The notes under the pieces: generated by a model
Told to the model about the DNA's origin: nothing
The model's database searches: none
The model's input: the letters and a program-made list of their open reading frames with translations, nothing else
Assembly: GCA_902614355.1 (NCBI GenBank)
Contig: CACMKP010000006.1
Span: 1 to 64,000 of the forward strand
DNA from: an uncultured Pelagibacteraceae bacterium
GTDB taxonomy: Bacteria > Pseudomonadota > Alphaproteobacteria > Pelagibacterales > Pelagibacteraceae
Direction of reading: 5' to 3'
DNA length: 64,000 bases
Part shown: positions 30,176 through 40,457 of the stretch, one piece after another
Layout of the letters: every line of letters starts with the position of its first letter
Position numbering within the stretch: the stretch's first letter is position 1
Program-made: the position numbers and the translations under genes

Positions 30176-31071
30176 TATTCGTGTCCATCAGTATTAAAAT
30201 TATAAATATTTTCGTCTAAACTATTGTATTTTTCATAATCTACAAGCTCGTATAACCTCTTCCTTGTCTGCATTTTATCAATAATATTATTTTGGTGTCC
30301 ATTTGCATAAATGTCTCTTAATCCATCTTCAACGTTTTTCATTGCCAATCTTTGAGTGGTGACTGGATAAATAACTATATTATAACCAAATTGTTCCAAT
30401 TCTTTAAAATTGAACAACTTAGTTTTTCCAAATTCTGTCATATTTGCTAACAAATAACACGAAAGCTCTTTTCTTACTTTTTCAAAATCTTTTTCATCAT
30501 GAAGAGCTTCTGGAAAAATAATTTCAGCCCCGGCATCAACATAAGCTTTACATCTCCCAATCATCTTGTCTATTCCCTCTACACTTTTTGCATCCGACCT
30601 AGCTATAATCTTAAAATTTTTATCTTTTCTAGCAGAAACACACTCTTTAATTTTTTTAACCATAGCATCAGTAGAAATCAGTTCTTTATTGTCTAAATGA
30701 CCACATCTTTTTCTCTCTATCTGATCCTCAAGATGTACGGCTGAAATTCCAAACTCCTCAAAAGTTTCTATTGTCTCTTTGCATGACTTAAAACCAGTAT
30801 CTATATCAACAATGGTTGGAAGATTTGTAACTCTGGATATTAGATATGATCTTGTACTTACATCTTGCAATGTTGTTAATCCAATATCAGGAAAACCAAG
30901 ATCATTGGCCATAACACCACCCGAAACATAAACTGCATCATACCCAATTTCCTCGATAAGTTTTGCTGTTAAAGGATTATAAGCACCAGGAACTCTTAAA
31001 ATTTTATTTGATCTTAATTTCTTATCTAAATCTTCTCTTTTTTGATTTGGTTCTTTCTCAACAAAATGCAT
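30175..31071 (-). CDS. prpB: methylisocitrate lyase
   Basis: VPGAYNPLTAKLIEEIGYDAVYVSGG, VDIDTGF, HLEDQIERKRCGHLDNKELIS. Confidence 0.93.
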   Translation of the reverse strand: MHFVEKEPNQKREDLDKKLRSNKILRVPGAYNPLTAKLIEEIGYDAVYVSGGVMANDLGFPDIGLTTLQDVSTRSYLISRVTNLPTIVDIDTGFKSCKETIETFEEFGISAVHLEDQIERKRCGHLDNKELISTDAMVKKIKECVSARKDKNFKIIARSDAKSVEGIDKMIGRCKAYVDAGAEIIFPEALHDEKDFEKVRKELSCYLLANMTEFGKTKLFNFKELEQFGYNIVIYPVTTQRLAMKNVEDGLRDIYANGHQNNIIDKMQTRKRLYELVDYEKYNSLDENIYNFNTDGHE

Positions 31072-32573
31072 TAAAAAATTCCTTTTTTTAAGTTTCTCAT
31101 TAGTTTATTTTTTTTCACCTCTATATTCAAATTATCTAATTGACCCGATTTTAATTGTTTCAAATTTTGGACAACTTTTAAAAATCTATCACTCTCTTTT
31201 TTTGTAAGTAAATTTTCAGTTAAAGTTAAAAATTTATTTATATAATTTTCTCTTTTAAAAGGTCGAGATCCATAGGGATGGGCATCAGCTTTATCTTGTT
31301 GCTCTGAAATTTTTTTACCGTTTTTTAAAGTTATAACTACCCTTGCACCGAAAGCTTTCTTTCTAGGGTCTGGATTATGATATTTTTTAGTCCATTTTTT
31401 ATCTTCATGAGTCTTTATAGATTTCCAAATTTTTATTGTGCTTTTTTTCTTAGCCCTAGATTTAGTGTAAGATTTTATGTGGTGCCAATTTCCATCTTCT
31501 AAAGCAACAGCAAAAATATACATTATTGAGTGGTCTAAAGTTTCTCTACTTGCGTTGGGGTCCATTTTTTGAGGATCATTTGCACCAGTTCCAATTACAT
31601 AATGAGTATGATGACTTGTATATATATCAATTTTACTTATTTGATTTAAATCTTGCACTTTCTTTTTTAGCTTTTTTGCTAAATCAATTAATGCTTGTGA
31701 TTGATATTCAGCTGAATATTCTTTTGTATAAGTTTCAAGTATTGCTTTTTTAACTTCCCCTTTTTTTGGAAGTGGCACTTTATATAATGCTTTTTTACCA
31801 TCTAGTATCCTGGCTATCACACTATCTTCACCCTCGTAGATTGGACTTGGAGCACCTTCTCCCCGCATAACTCTATCCACAGCTTCTATTGCTAGTTTAC
31901 CAGCATGAGCTGGTGCATACGCTTTCCAGCTTGAAATCTCACCTTTTCTAGATTGTCTCGTAGAAATAGTGGTATGCAAAGCTTGTTGAATAGCCTGATA
32001 AATTATTTCAGTATTTAACCTGAGCATCGATCCTATTCCTGCGGCAACGCTAGGTCCTAAGTGAGCAATATGATCAACTTTGTGTTTGTGTAAACATATT
32101 CCTTTAACTAAATTAACTTGTACCTCATAAGCTGTAATTATTCCTCTCAGAAGATCTAATCCATTTTTTTTGTTTTGTTGCGCTACACTTATTAATGGAG
32201 GAATATTATCTCCAGGATGACTGTAATCTGCTGCTAAAAAAGTATCGTGGAAATCAAGCTCTCTAACAGCTGTTCCATTTGACCATGCAGCCCATTCACA
32301 ATCAAATTTTAATTTTTTGTTAACGCCAAAGAGTGTGGCTCCACTTTTTCTGGAATGTTTTAAAGCCATTTCTCTAGATGAAACTACAGGTTTTCTGTTT
32401 AGTGATGCGATTGCAACAGATGCGTTGTCAATAATTCTGTTAATCACCATTTCTATAGCATCTTTATTCAATTTTGCATTATCACTAGCTATTTCAGCAA
32501 TTTTCCAAGCAAGTTGTTTTTTTTTAGGTAAGTGAATTTTAGATGGATAAACTTTTACTTTATGTAATATCAA
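31071..32573 (-). CDS. prpD: MmgE/PrpD family 2-methylcitrate dehydratase
   Basis: [47 protein letters not shown]; operon context. Confidence 0.92.
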   Translation of the reverse strand: MILHKVKVYPSKIHLPKKKQLAWKIAEIASDNAKLNKDAIEMVINRIIDNASVAIASLNRKPVVSSREMALKHSRKSGATLFGVNKKLKFDCEWAAWSNGTAVRELDFHDTFLAADYSHPGDNIPPLISVAQQNKKNGLDLLRGIITAYEVQVNLVKGICLHKHKVDHIAHLGPSVAAGIGSMLRLNTEIIYQAIQQALHTTISTRQSRKGEISSWKAYAPAHAGKLAIEAVDRVMRGEGAPSPIYEGEDSVIARILDGKKALYKVPLPKKGEVKKAILETYTKEYSAEYQSQALIDLAKKLKKKVQDLNQISKIDIYTSHHTHYVIGTGANDPQKMDPNASRETLDHSIMYIFAVALEDGNWHHIKSYTKSRAKKKSTIKIWKSIKTHEDKKWTKKYHNPDPRKKAFGARVVITLKNGKKISEQQDKADAHPYGSRPFKRENYINKFLTLTENLLTKKESDRFLKVVQNLKQLKSGQLDNLNIEVKKNKLMRNLKKGIF

Positions 32574-32627
32574 AATAACTCCTAATTATCGAGATTGTTT
32601 GTAATAGTTAAAAAAAAATAATCAATA

Positions 32628-33317
32628 TTAAAGATATTTAGATACTATTTTTTCTATACCTATGAAGTCTTTTACCAAGTGATTGTGGTAAATTTCAGTC
32701 GTATTTTTTTCTGTATAACCATCTTCCATCAAAATAACTGGAATGCCCGCACTTTTCGCTGCATTAGCATCTGTCTCACTATCTCCGATCATTAATGATT
32801 TTTTTAAATTTCCATTAAGAATTTCTATTACAGATGTTAAGTGTCTTGGGTCTGGTTTACAATAATCAAAGGTATTATGCCCTGCTACATATTCAAAAAA
32901 ATCATAAATTCCAATTTTTTTTAATAAATCGACGGCTAAATGTTCTTGTTTATTTGTACAAACCGCCATTGAAATGTCATTTTTTTTTGACCAAATTAAA
33001 AAGTCTTTAACACCATCTATTAAAGTACTTTCATTGACAATATTTTTTCCATAATAGTCTACGAAATCCTTGACCATTTCTTTTTTTATTTTCTCATCCT
33101 GAACTTTTCCAAATTCTTTTTTTGCCTGGCCCCAGATTGATCTTCCAAGCATCGCACCAGCACCTTGTCCAACAAGATTTCTAATTTCCTCAGTTGATTT
33201 TGTTGGGTAACCAAATTTACTCATGACATGATTGTGTGCACGCATTAGATCTGGTGCAGTATCAACTAATGTTCCATCTAAGTCGAAGAGAATTGTAAAT
33301 TTTTCTTTCATAATCAA
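32628..33317 (-). CDS. gph: HAD hydrolase, phosphoglycolate-phosphatase-like
   Basis: FDLDGTLVDTAPDLMRAHN, CKPDPRHL, MIGDSETDANAAKSAGIPVI. Confidence 0.85.
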   Translation of the reverse strand: MIMKEKFTILFDLDGTLVDTAPDLMRAHNHVMSKFGYPTKSTEEIRNLVGQGAGAMLGRSIWGQAKKEFGKVQDEKIKKEMVKDFVDYYGKNIVNESTLIDGVKDFLIWSKKNDISMAVCTNKQEHLAVDLLKKIGIYDFFEYVAGHNTFDYCKPDPRHLTSVIEILNGNLKKSLMIGDSETDANAAKSAGIPVILMEDGYTEKNTTEIYHNHLVKDFIGIEKIVSKYL

Positions 33318-33382
33318 AAGTATTTTTAAGAAATATTTTGTGAATTAAGAAACATATATACATAATATAAAGATTTTCATAG

Positions 33383-34000
33383 ATGAAACAGTTAAATTTA
33401 CAAAAGCAACAGAATAATCTAAGAAATAAATTTTTAAAATCTGGTGTAAAAATGGTTGGTCCAGAAACAATTTACTTTTCAAAAGACACAAAGATTGGAA
33501 AAAATGTTACTATCGAACCATATGTTGTTTTTGGTGCAAAAGTTAGAATAGGCAATAATGTGACTATAAAATCTTTTTCACATTTAGAAGATTGTAAATT
33601 AGAAAATAAAGTTGAAGTAGGACCTTATGCTCGAATTAGACCTGGTTCAGTTTTAAAAGAAAATTCAAAAATCGGTAATTTTGTTGAAGTTAAAAAGAGC
33701 ACAATAGGTAAAAAATCTAAGGTAAATCATCTGACTTATATCGGAGATAGTGAAATAGGTAAATTTGTGAACATTGGAGCAGGAACGATCACTTGTAATT
33801 ATGATGGTATTAAAAAACACAGAACTAAAATAAAAGATAAAGTTTTTGTTGGATCAAATTCATCACTCGTAGCTCCACTAACAATAGAAGAGAATAGTGT
33901 AATTGGTGCTGGATCTGTAATTACAAAAAATGTTAGAAAAAAAAGTTTAGCCTTGACAAGAAGTGTGCAAACTGAGATTAAAAATTATAAAAAGAAATAA
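33383..34000 (+). CDS. stand-alone GlmU-type acetyltransferase (left-handed beta-helix) domain
   Basis: SGVKMVGPETIYFSKDTKIGKNVTIEPYVVFG, NFVEVKKSTIGKKSKVNHLTYIGD, GAGTITCNYDGIKKHRTKI; no N-terminal nucleotidyltransferase domain. Confidence 0.88.
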   Translation: MKQLNLQKQQNNLRNKFLKSGVKMVGPETIYFSKDTKIGKNVTIEPYVVFGAKVRIGNNVTIKSFSHLEDCKLENKVEVGPYARIRPGSVLKENSKIGNFVEVKKSTIGKKSKVNHLTYIGDSEIGKFVNIGAGTITCNYDGIKKHRTKIKDKVFVGSNSSLVAPLTIEENSVIGAGSVITKNVRKKSLALTRSVQTEIKNYKKK

Positions 34001-34002
34001 TT

Positions 34003-35823
34003 ATGTGTGGAATAATAGGTATCAATAGTAATAAATCAGTCTCAGCTACAATTATAAATTCTTTAAAAAAATTAGAATACAGAGGTTATGACTCGTCAGG
34101 TATTGCAACTCTTTCTAATGGTTTGATCAATGAAATTAAGTCTGAAGGTAGAGTAGATAATTTAGAAAAAAATTCTTTGGTGCAGAACATGGAGGGAACA
34201 ATTGGGATTGGTCATGTAAGATGGGCTACTCATGGGTTACCAAATAGTACTAATGCGCATCCACATTCTTCTCAAAACGTATCAGTTGTCCACAATGGGA
34301 TAATTGAAAACTCAACATTGTTAAAAAAATTTTTGTTAGGCAAAGGTCATAAGTTTAAATCTCAAACAGATACTGAGGTCATAGTTCATTTAATTACTGA
34401 AAATTTAAAGACAGAAAATATCATTAACTCAATAAAAAAAACTTTAAAAGCTCTACACGGAAGTTTTGCTTTAGGAATAATATTTAAAGACAAACCAGAC
34501 CTAATTGTTGGTGCAAGAAGAGGCTCTCCTTTAGCTGTTGGTTACGGTCCCAATGAAAATTATTTAGGATCTGACTCTTATGCGCTAAAATCAATGACTA
34601 ACAAAATAACTTATTTAAATGATGGAGAATTTTGTATTATTAAAAAAGACCATGTAGATTTTTTTAGCGAAAATGGAACTAAAATTAACAAAAAAGTTTT
34701 AGAGTTATCAAGCGAAGAGGAAAAATATGATAAAGGAGATTACAAACACTTTATGGCTAAAGAAATTGAAGAACAGCCAACAACATTAAAGAATGGTATT
34801 AAAGAATATATAGACACATCAAACAATGACATAAATATTTATAATATTCCTTGGAAAAAAGATGAAATTTCCTCTATTACTTTAATTGGTTGTGGAACTG
34901 CTTATCATTCCTGCTTGATGGCAAAGTATTGGTTTGAAGAATTAACTTCATTAGATGTAAACGTAGATATTGCGTCAGAATTTAGATATAGAAAAAATAG
35001 ATTTAAAAAAGACTGTTTATATATTTTCGTTTCACAATCAGGAGAAACTGCTGATACCTATGCAGCGCTAGATTTGTGTAATAAAAATGGCATGAAAACT
35101 TGTGCGATAGTAAATGTTATTGAAAGTTCAATAGCAAGAGATTCTAAGTTTGTTCTACCAATTCATTGTGGCACCGAAATTGGAGTCGCATCTACAAAAG
35201 CATTTTTAGGCCAAATTCTTATTTTGTATATTTTAGCGTTAAAATTAGGCTTACAAAGATCTGATTTAAAGAAAAAAATATTTATAGATAAATTAAAAGA
35301 TTTGAAAAATTTACCAAAATTAGTTGAACAAACTTTATTGTTAGATAATAAAATACAAAATATTTCTAATACTTTTAATGAAGCTAAAGGCTCTATGTTT
35401 TTAGGAAGGGGCTTTTCATTTCCTATAGCATTGGAAGGTGCATTAAAATTGAAGGAGTTATCCTATATACATGCTGAAGGTTATCCAGCTGGAGAGATGA
35501 AACACGGACCACTAGCTTTGATTGAAGAGGGTATGCCAGTTGTAGTATTGGCACCAAGAGACAATTATTATAAAAAAACAATTTCAAATATGCAGGAAGT
35601 AATTGCAAGAGGTGCAAAAGTATTATTGATCACTAATAAAAGTTCTGATGAGATATTTTCTGAAAATATATGGGAAACAATAGAGGTTGAAAAGACAAAT
35701 GATGATTTGCTACCGTTTCTTTTGACGATTCCACTTCAAAAACTTGCTTATTATTCAGCATTAAAAAAAGGTTATGATATAGATAAGCCTAGGAATCTCG
35801 CTAAATCAGTTACTGTAGAATAA
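34003..35823 (+). CDS. glmS: glutamine-fructose-6-phosphate aminotransferase (isomerizing)
   Basis: MCGIIGIN, LEYRGYDSSGIAT, SQSGETADTYAAL, ELSYIHAEGYPAGEMKHGPLALI, PRNLAKSVTVE. Confidence 0.97.
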   Translation: MCGIIGINSNKSVSATIINSLKKLEYRGYDSSGIATLSNGLINEIKSEGRVDNLEKNSLVQNMEGTIGIGHVRWATHGLPNSTNAHPHSSQNVSVVHNGIIENSTLLKKFLLGKGHKFKSQTDTEVIVHLITENLKTENIINSIKKTLKALHGSFALGIIFKDKPDLIVGARRGSPLAVGYGPNENYLGSDSYALKSMTNKITYLNDGEFCIIKKDHVDFFSENGTKINKKVLELSSEEEKYDKGDYKHFMAKEIEEQPTTLKNGIKEYIDTSNNDINIYNIPWKKDEISSITLIGCGTAYHSCLMAKYWFEELTSLDVNVDIASEFRYRKNRFKKDCLYIFVSQSGETADTYAALDLCNKNGMKTCAIVNVIESSIARDSKFVLPIHCGTEIGVASTKAFLGQILILYILALKLGLQRSDLKKKIFIDKLKDLKNLPKLVEQTLLLDNKIQNISNTFNEAKGSMFLGRGFSFPIALEGALKLKELSYIHAEGYPAGEMKHGPLALIEEGMPVVVLAPRDNYYKKTISNMQEVIARGAKVLLITNKSSDEIFSENIWETIEVEKTNDDLLPFLLTIPLQKLAYYSALKKGYDIDKPRNLAKSVTVE

Positions 35824-35832
35824 TTTAAAAAA

Positions 35833-36681
35833 ATGTCGAATTTATTTTTTTGTGGCGGGTTACCAAAATCTGGTACTACTCTTCTTCAAAGAATTTTAGA
35901 TTTACATCCTGAGGTAAGTTGTAACTCTGAAGACAATTTAGAATTATTAGCACAAAATTTCCAAGATCTACATAAAAAGTATAATCGTTCGCTTTCATTA
36001 TTTGCATCAAGAACAGGTGCTGAAAAACACAAGGAGGTAGACAGGGAAGTTTTCATAAAAAATTTTTATTATCTAATAAAAGATATTGCCATAAATAGAA
36101 ATGATAAGGTAAAACTTATTGGCATAAGTGATAATAATTTTTTATTAAAAAATTTAGTAAATTTGTCAAAAATTTTTATAAACAGTAAAACAATTATAAT
36201 TTTTAGAAACCCAATAGATATTGCTTTATCAGCCTGGGATCATAATCATCGTTTATTTGAAAAAGAAAAGTTTGATGAGCATTTAAATATTATGAAAGTT
36301 AATGGAGACTTGAATCTAGATAAGTATATTATACATAGATCTAAAGTATGGAATAACCAAGTCAAAAATTTATTTCTACAAATTAATAATATGCCTGAAA
36401 AGTTTTTAGCAATTAATTATGAGGATTTATGCGTCAAAAAAGAAGAAATTATAAAAAAAATATTTCAACACATTGGTTGTAGCCATGAAGAAAAAATTAT
36501 TACAAAAATTGTAGAGGAATCCTCCATTGAAAAAATGAGAAAAACAAGTTCAGATCCAGATTTTTTTAAAAAGGGCAGAATGAATTTTGGAAGTAAAGAG
36601 TTGGACATATCACTAATTAAATCTGCAATTGATTTTTCAAAAGAGGGTCTAAGTTTGACGAAAATAAAACTACCAATATAA
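35833..36681 (+). CDS. sulfotransferase family protein
   Basis: CGGLPKSGTTLLQRILDLHPEV; IIIFRNPIDIALSAW. Confidence 0.85.
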   Translation: MSNLFFCGGLPKSGTTLLQRILDLHPEVSCNSEDNLELLAQNFQDLHKKYNRSLSLFASRTGAEKHKEVDREVFIKNFYYLIKDIAINRNDKVKLIGISDNNFLLKNLVNLSKIFINSKTIIIFRNPIDIALSAWDHNHRLFEKEKFDEHLNIMKVNGDLNLDKYIIHRSKVWNNQVKNLFLQINNMPEKFLAINYEDLCVKKEEIIKKIFQHIGCSHEEKIITKIVEESSIEKMRKTSSDPDFFKKGRMNFGSKELDISLIKSAIDFSKEGLSLTKIKLPI

Positions 36682-36899
36682 AAGCCATACAAAAAATTGG
36701 TACATATTGAGTAGTGTTTACCCATCTGTGTTGATTATTTGATGAAATTAAATAAATATGAAAGAATTTTTAGGGGATTTAACTGTTTTTGATGCCTGGT
36801 ATGTATCTGAAGAAATATTAAAAAATTTAAATTTTTAATATTATTAGATCTTTATTTCTAAGTTGATTACTCACAAAACTCTGATACAACAATTTATAG

Positions 36900-38285
36900 T
36901 TGTATATGAAAAATTGGAAAATTAATAGTTGGAGAAAATATCCGGTAAAACACATTCCGGAATATTCAGATAAAAAAGAATTAGAACAAGTTTTAGGTAA
37001 GATAAAAAACTTTCCACCACTTGTCTTTGCTGGTGAGACGAGACACTTAAAACAACAACTTGCTGAAGTGGTGGATGGTAAAGCTTTTTTACTTCAGGGA
37101 GGAGATTGTGCTGAAAGTTTTGCTGAATTTAATCCAGATAATATTAGAGATACTTTTAAACTAATTTTACAAATGTCATTGGTCTTAACCTATTCAGCAT
37201 CACTGCCAGTAATTAAGCTCGGAAGAATTGCAGGTCAGTTTGCTAAACCAAGAAGTGCACCAACCGAAAAACAAGGGAATTTAGAACTTCCAAGCTACTT
37301 AGGTGACAATGTAAATGGTATAGAATTTAATAAAAAAGCAAGAGAGCACGATCCGAAAAGACTTTTTAGAGCTTACTCACAATCTGCATCAACCTTGAAT
37401 TTGCTAAGAGCATTTTCAAAAGGAGGTTTTGCAGATTTAAATAAAGTTCATTTGTGGAATTTAGACTATATCAAAAAAAGTCCTCAAGCTAAAAAATTTA
37501 AAGATTTAGAGGATAAGATTGCTGATGCTTTAGCATTCATGTCAGCTTGTGGAATTACATCAGATTTTAATAACAGATTATATACAGTCAATTTTTGGAC
37601 ATCACACGAGGCTTTACATTTACCTTTTGAGGAAAGTATGACTAGAATAGATTCTACAACTGGAGAATTTCATGACACATCTGCTCATTTTGTATGGATT
37701 GGTGATAGAACGCGACAACTAGACGGGGGTCACGTTGAATTTTGTAGAGGTATAGAAAATCCAATAGGAATAAAATGTGGACCTACGAGTAAATCTGAGG
37801 AAATAGTAAAAATTTGCAATTTAATAAATCCAAAAAATGAAAAGGGTAAAATTACATTGATTTCAAGATTTGGACATGACTCAGTTGAAAAATTTTTACC
37901 CAAACTTGTAAGAACTATTAAGAGAGAGGGTTTAAACGTAATCTGGTCTTGTGATCCAATGCATGGAAATACGATCAAATCTACTACTGGATTTAAAACT
38001 AGACCATTTAATAGGGTTTTAAAAGAAGTAAGAGATGTATTTGCAGTTCACCAAAGTGAGGGTTCATACGCAGGAGGTTTACACATTGAAATGACTGGTC
38101 AAAATGTGACAGAATGTACTGGAGGTGCAAGAAAAATTTCTGATGCCGATTTGTCAAGCAGATATCACACTCATTGTGATCCTAGGCTAAATGCAGATCA
38201 AGCCTTAGAATTAGCTTTTTTAATATCAGATGAGATCAAAAAGAATAGCAGCTATTCGAAAAATTCTATTCAAGTGGCATCTTGA
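36900..38285 (+). CDS. class II 3-deoxy-7-phosphoheptulonate (DAHP) synthase
   Basis: FLLQGGDCAESFAEF, RIAGQFAKPRS, WSCDPMHGNTI, GGLHIEMTGQNVTECTGG. Confidence 0.95.
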   Translation: MYMKNWKINSWRKYPVKHIPEYSDKKELEQVLGKIKNFPPLVFAGETRHLKQQLAEVVDGKAFLLQGGDCAESFAEFNPDNIRDTFKLILQMSLVLTYSASLPVIKLGRIAGQFAKPRSAPTEKQGNLELPSYLGDNVNGIEFNKKAREHDPKRLFRAYSQSASTLNLLRAFSKGGFADLNKVHLWNLDYIKKSPQAKKFKDLEDKIADALAFMSACGITSDFNNRLYTVNFWTSHEALHLPFEESMTRIDSTTGEFHDTSAHFVWIGDRTRQLDGGHVEFCRGIENPIGIKCGPTSKSEEIVKICNLINPKNEKGKITLISRFGHDSVEKFLPKLVRTIKREGLNVIWSCDPMHGNTIKSTTGFKTRPFNRVLKEVRDVFAVHQSEGSYAGGLHIEMTGQNVTECTGGARKISDADLSSRYHTHCDPRLNADQALELAFLISDEIKKNSSYSKNSIQVAS

Positions 38286-38324
38286 TCTATTGCTTTAAAT
38301 TGTAAGATTGTTAAATATAATTTT

Positions 38325-39062
38325 ATGAATCCTAAAGAAAAAGTAAAATATATTTCAAATTGGATCAAATCATACGTTGATCAAATGCCATCTAAAGCTC
38401 AGGCTTTGGTAATTGGTATATCAGGAGGAATCGACTCATCTGTATCAAGCACACTAAGCGCGATGACAGGTTTAAAAACTATTGTTTTGACTATGCCCAT
38501 TAAGCAAATAGAGAACCAACATGATTTGAGTTTAAAACATCAACAATGGTTAGTAAAAAATTTTAAGAATGTAGAGGCGCATACTATAAGTTTAGATAAA
38601 TTATTTGAGACATTTTCATCAACATTAAATAAATTTGACAACGAACACGGATTTGCAAATTCAAGAGCAAGATTAAGAATGACAACTCTTTACCAAGTAG
38701 CAGCAGCCAATAAAGGAATAGTTGTTGGAACAGGTAATAAAGTAGAGGATTTTGGAGTTGGATTTTATACAAAATATGGAGATGGAGGTGTTGATATTTC
38801 ACCAATAGCAGATTGTAACAAAACTGAAGTTTGGGAAATTGGAAAAGAACTTGGAATATTACAAGAGATTATCGATGCTGCTCCAACAGATGGTCTTTGG
38901 GATGATGGAAGAACTGATGAAGGTCAGTTAGGTTTTGACTATCAAGCTTTAGAAGATGCAATGAAGAATCCTAATTCTCCACATAAAGCAGAATACGAAA
39001 AAATTAGAAAACAAAATATGCATAAAATGGAGCCTATTCCAGTATGCAAAATTCCTAATTAA
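38325..39062 (+). CDS. nadE: NH3-dependent NAD+ synthase
   Basis: VIGISGGIDSSVSSTLS, ANSRARLRMTTLYQVA, GTGNKVEDFGVGFYTKYGDGGVDISPIADCNKTEV. Confidence 0.93.
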   Translation: MNPKEKVKYISNWIKSYVDQMPSKAQALVIGISGGIDSSVSSTLSAMTGLKTIVLTMPIKQIENQHDLSLKHQQWLVKNFKNVEAHTISLDKLFETFSSTLNKFDNEHGFANSRARLRMTTLYQVAAANKGIVVGTGNKVEDFGVGFYTKYGDGGVDISPIADCNKTEVWEIGKELGILQEIIDAAPTDGLWDDGRTDEGQLGFDYQALEDAMKNPNSPHKAEYEKIRKQNMHKMEPIPVCKIPN

Positions 39063-39113
39063 TCAATTAGATTAACAAATCGTCAAATAAGGTATATTTC
39101 TTAATCAATTGAA

Positions 39114-40457
39114 ATGGATATTTTTTTAACAAACAATTTAACAAATAAAAGAGAACAATTCATCCCGATACAAAAAGAAAATATTGGTATGTATGTTTGT
39201 GGACCGACAGTTTATGATGATCCACATATTGGGAATGCAAGACCACTAGTTATTTTTGATATTCTTTATAAGATTTTAAAAAATAATTTTTCAAAAGTCA
39301 CATATGTAAGAAACATCACAGATATTGATGATAAAATTATTTTATCTTCACAAAAACTCAAAATATCAACAAAAGAATTAACTGAAAAAATAACTAAAAG
39401 TTTTTTTGAAGACTGTAAATTTTTAAATTGTGAAGATCCCACTCACCAGCCAAAAGCGACAGAGCATATAGATCTAATGATTCAAATGATTAACCATTTG
39501 ATTAAAAAAGGTTATGCTTATGAGAACAATAAACATGTCTATTTTGAAGTAAAAAAATTTTCTGAGTATGGAAAATTGTCAAATAAAAAGTTAGAGGATT
39601 TAATTGCAGGATCAAGAGTTGAAATAAGTGACAACAAAAGAAACTCTGAGGATTTTGTGTTATGGAAGCCATCAATTAAAGATGAACCTTCTTGGGACTC
39701 TCCTTGGGGACCTGGTAGACCAGGTTGGCATTTAGAATGTTCTGCTATGTCAAAAAAACTTTTAGGTGATAAATTCGATATACATGGTGGTGGTATTGAT
39801 TTAATTTTTCCTCACCACGAAAATGAAATTGCTCAATCTAGATGTGCTAATGACACAGAAGTTTTTGCTAACTTTTGGATTCACAATGCCTTTATAACAA
39901 TGTCGAATGAAAAAATGGCTAAGTCTCAAGGTAACATTTTAAAAATAAAAGATTTTAGAAAAAAAATGAGTGGTCAAATAATCAGGTTAGCACTGATGAG
40001 TGCACATTACAGACAACCCTTAGATTGGAACGATAAATTATTAATTGATTGTGAAAATACTTTAGATAAGTGGTATCGAATAAAATTAGATAATTTCAAA
40101 ACTGTAAAAATCCCTGATGAAATATTGAAACCTTTATATGAAGATTTAAATACTCCAGGTTATATTGCCAATCTTCATGGCTTGTATGAAAAAGCAATTA
40201 AAGACGATAACAAAGATTTATTTATTTCAGCATGCAGATTTATTGGTTTATTAAATGAATCAAGTGAGCAGTGGCATAACTATAAAAAAAATAGAGTTTC
40301 TTTAAGTGAGCCTGAAATTGAAAAAATGTTAATCTTAAGAGATAAAGCTAGAGAAAATAAGGAATATAAAGAGGCAGATCGAATTAGAGATGAACTTTCA
40401 GACAAAGGTGTTTTAATAGAGGACAAAGATGGTAAAACACTGTGGAAATTTAAATGA
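39114..40457 (+). CDS. cysS: cysteinyl-tRNA synthetase
   Basis: MYVCGPTVYDDPHIGNAR, GWHLECSAMS, DIHGGGIDLIFPHHENEIAQS, MAKSQGN. Confidence 0.97.
   Translation: MDIFLTNNLTNKREQFIPIQKENIGMYVCGPTVYDDPHIGNARPLVIFDILYKILKNNFSKVTYVRNITDIDDKIILSSQKLKISTKELTEKITKSFFEDCKFLNCEDPTHQPKATEHIDLMIQMINHLIKKGYAYENNKHVYFEVKKFSEYGKLSNKKLEDLIAGSRVEISDNKRNSEDFVLWKPSIKDEPSWDSPWGPGRPGWHLECSAMSKKLLGDKFDIHGGGIDLIFPHHENEIAQSRCANDTEVFANFWIHNAFITMSNEKMAKSQGNILKIKDFRKKMSGQIIRLALMSAHYRQPLDWNDKLLIDCENTLDKWYRIKLDNFKTVKIPDEILKPLYEDLNTPGYIANLHGLYEKAIKDDNKDLFISACRFIGLLNESSEQWHNYKKNRVSLSEPEIEKMLILRDKARENKEYKEADRIRDELSDKGVLIEDKDGKTLWKFK

Noticed and set aside
33383-34000. Pseudogene of glmU
   Set aside because: Intact start, RBS-compatible position, clean frame and conserved active-site motifs; no trace of the N-domain upstream, so domain fission is more likely.
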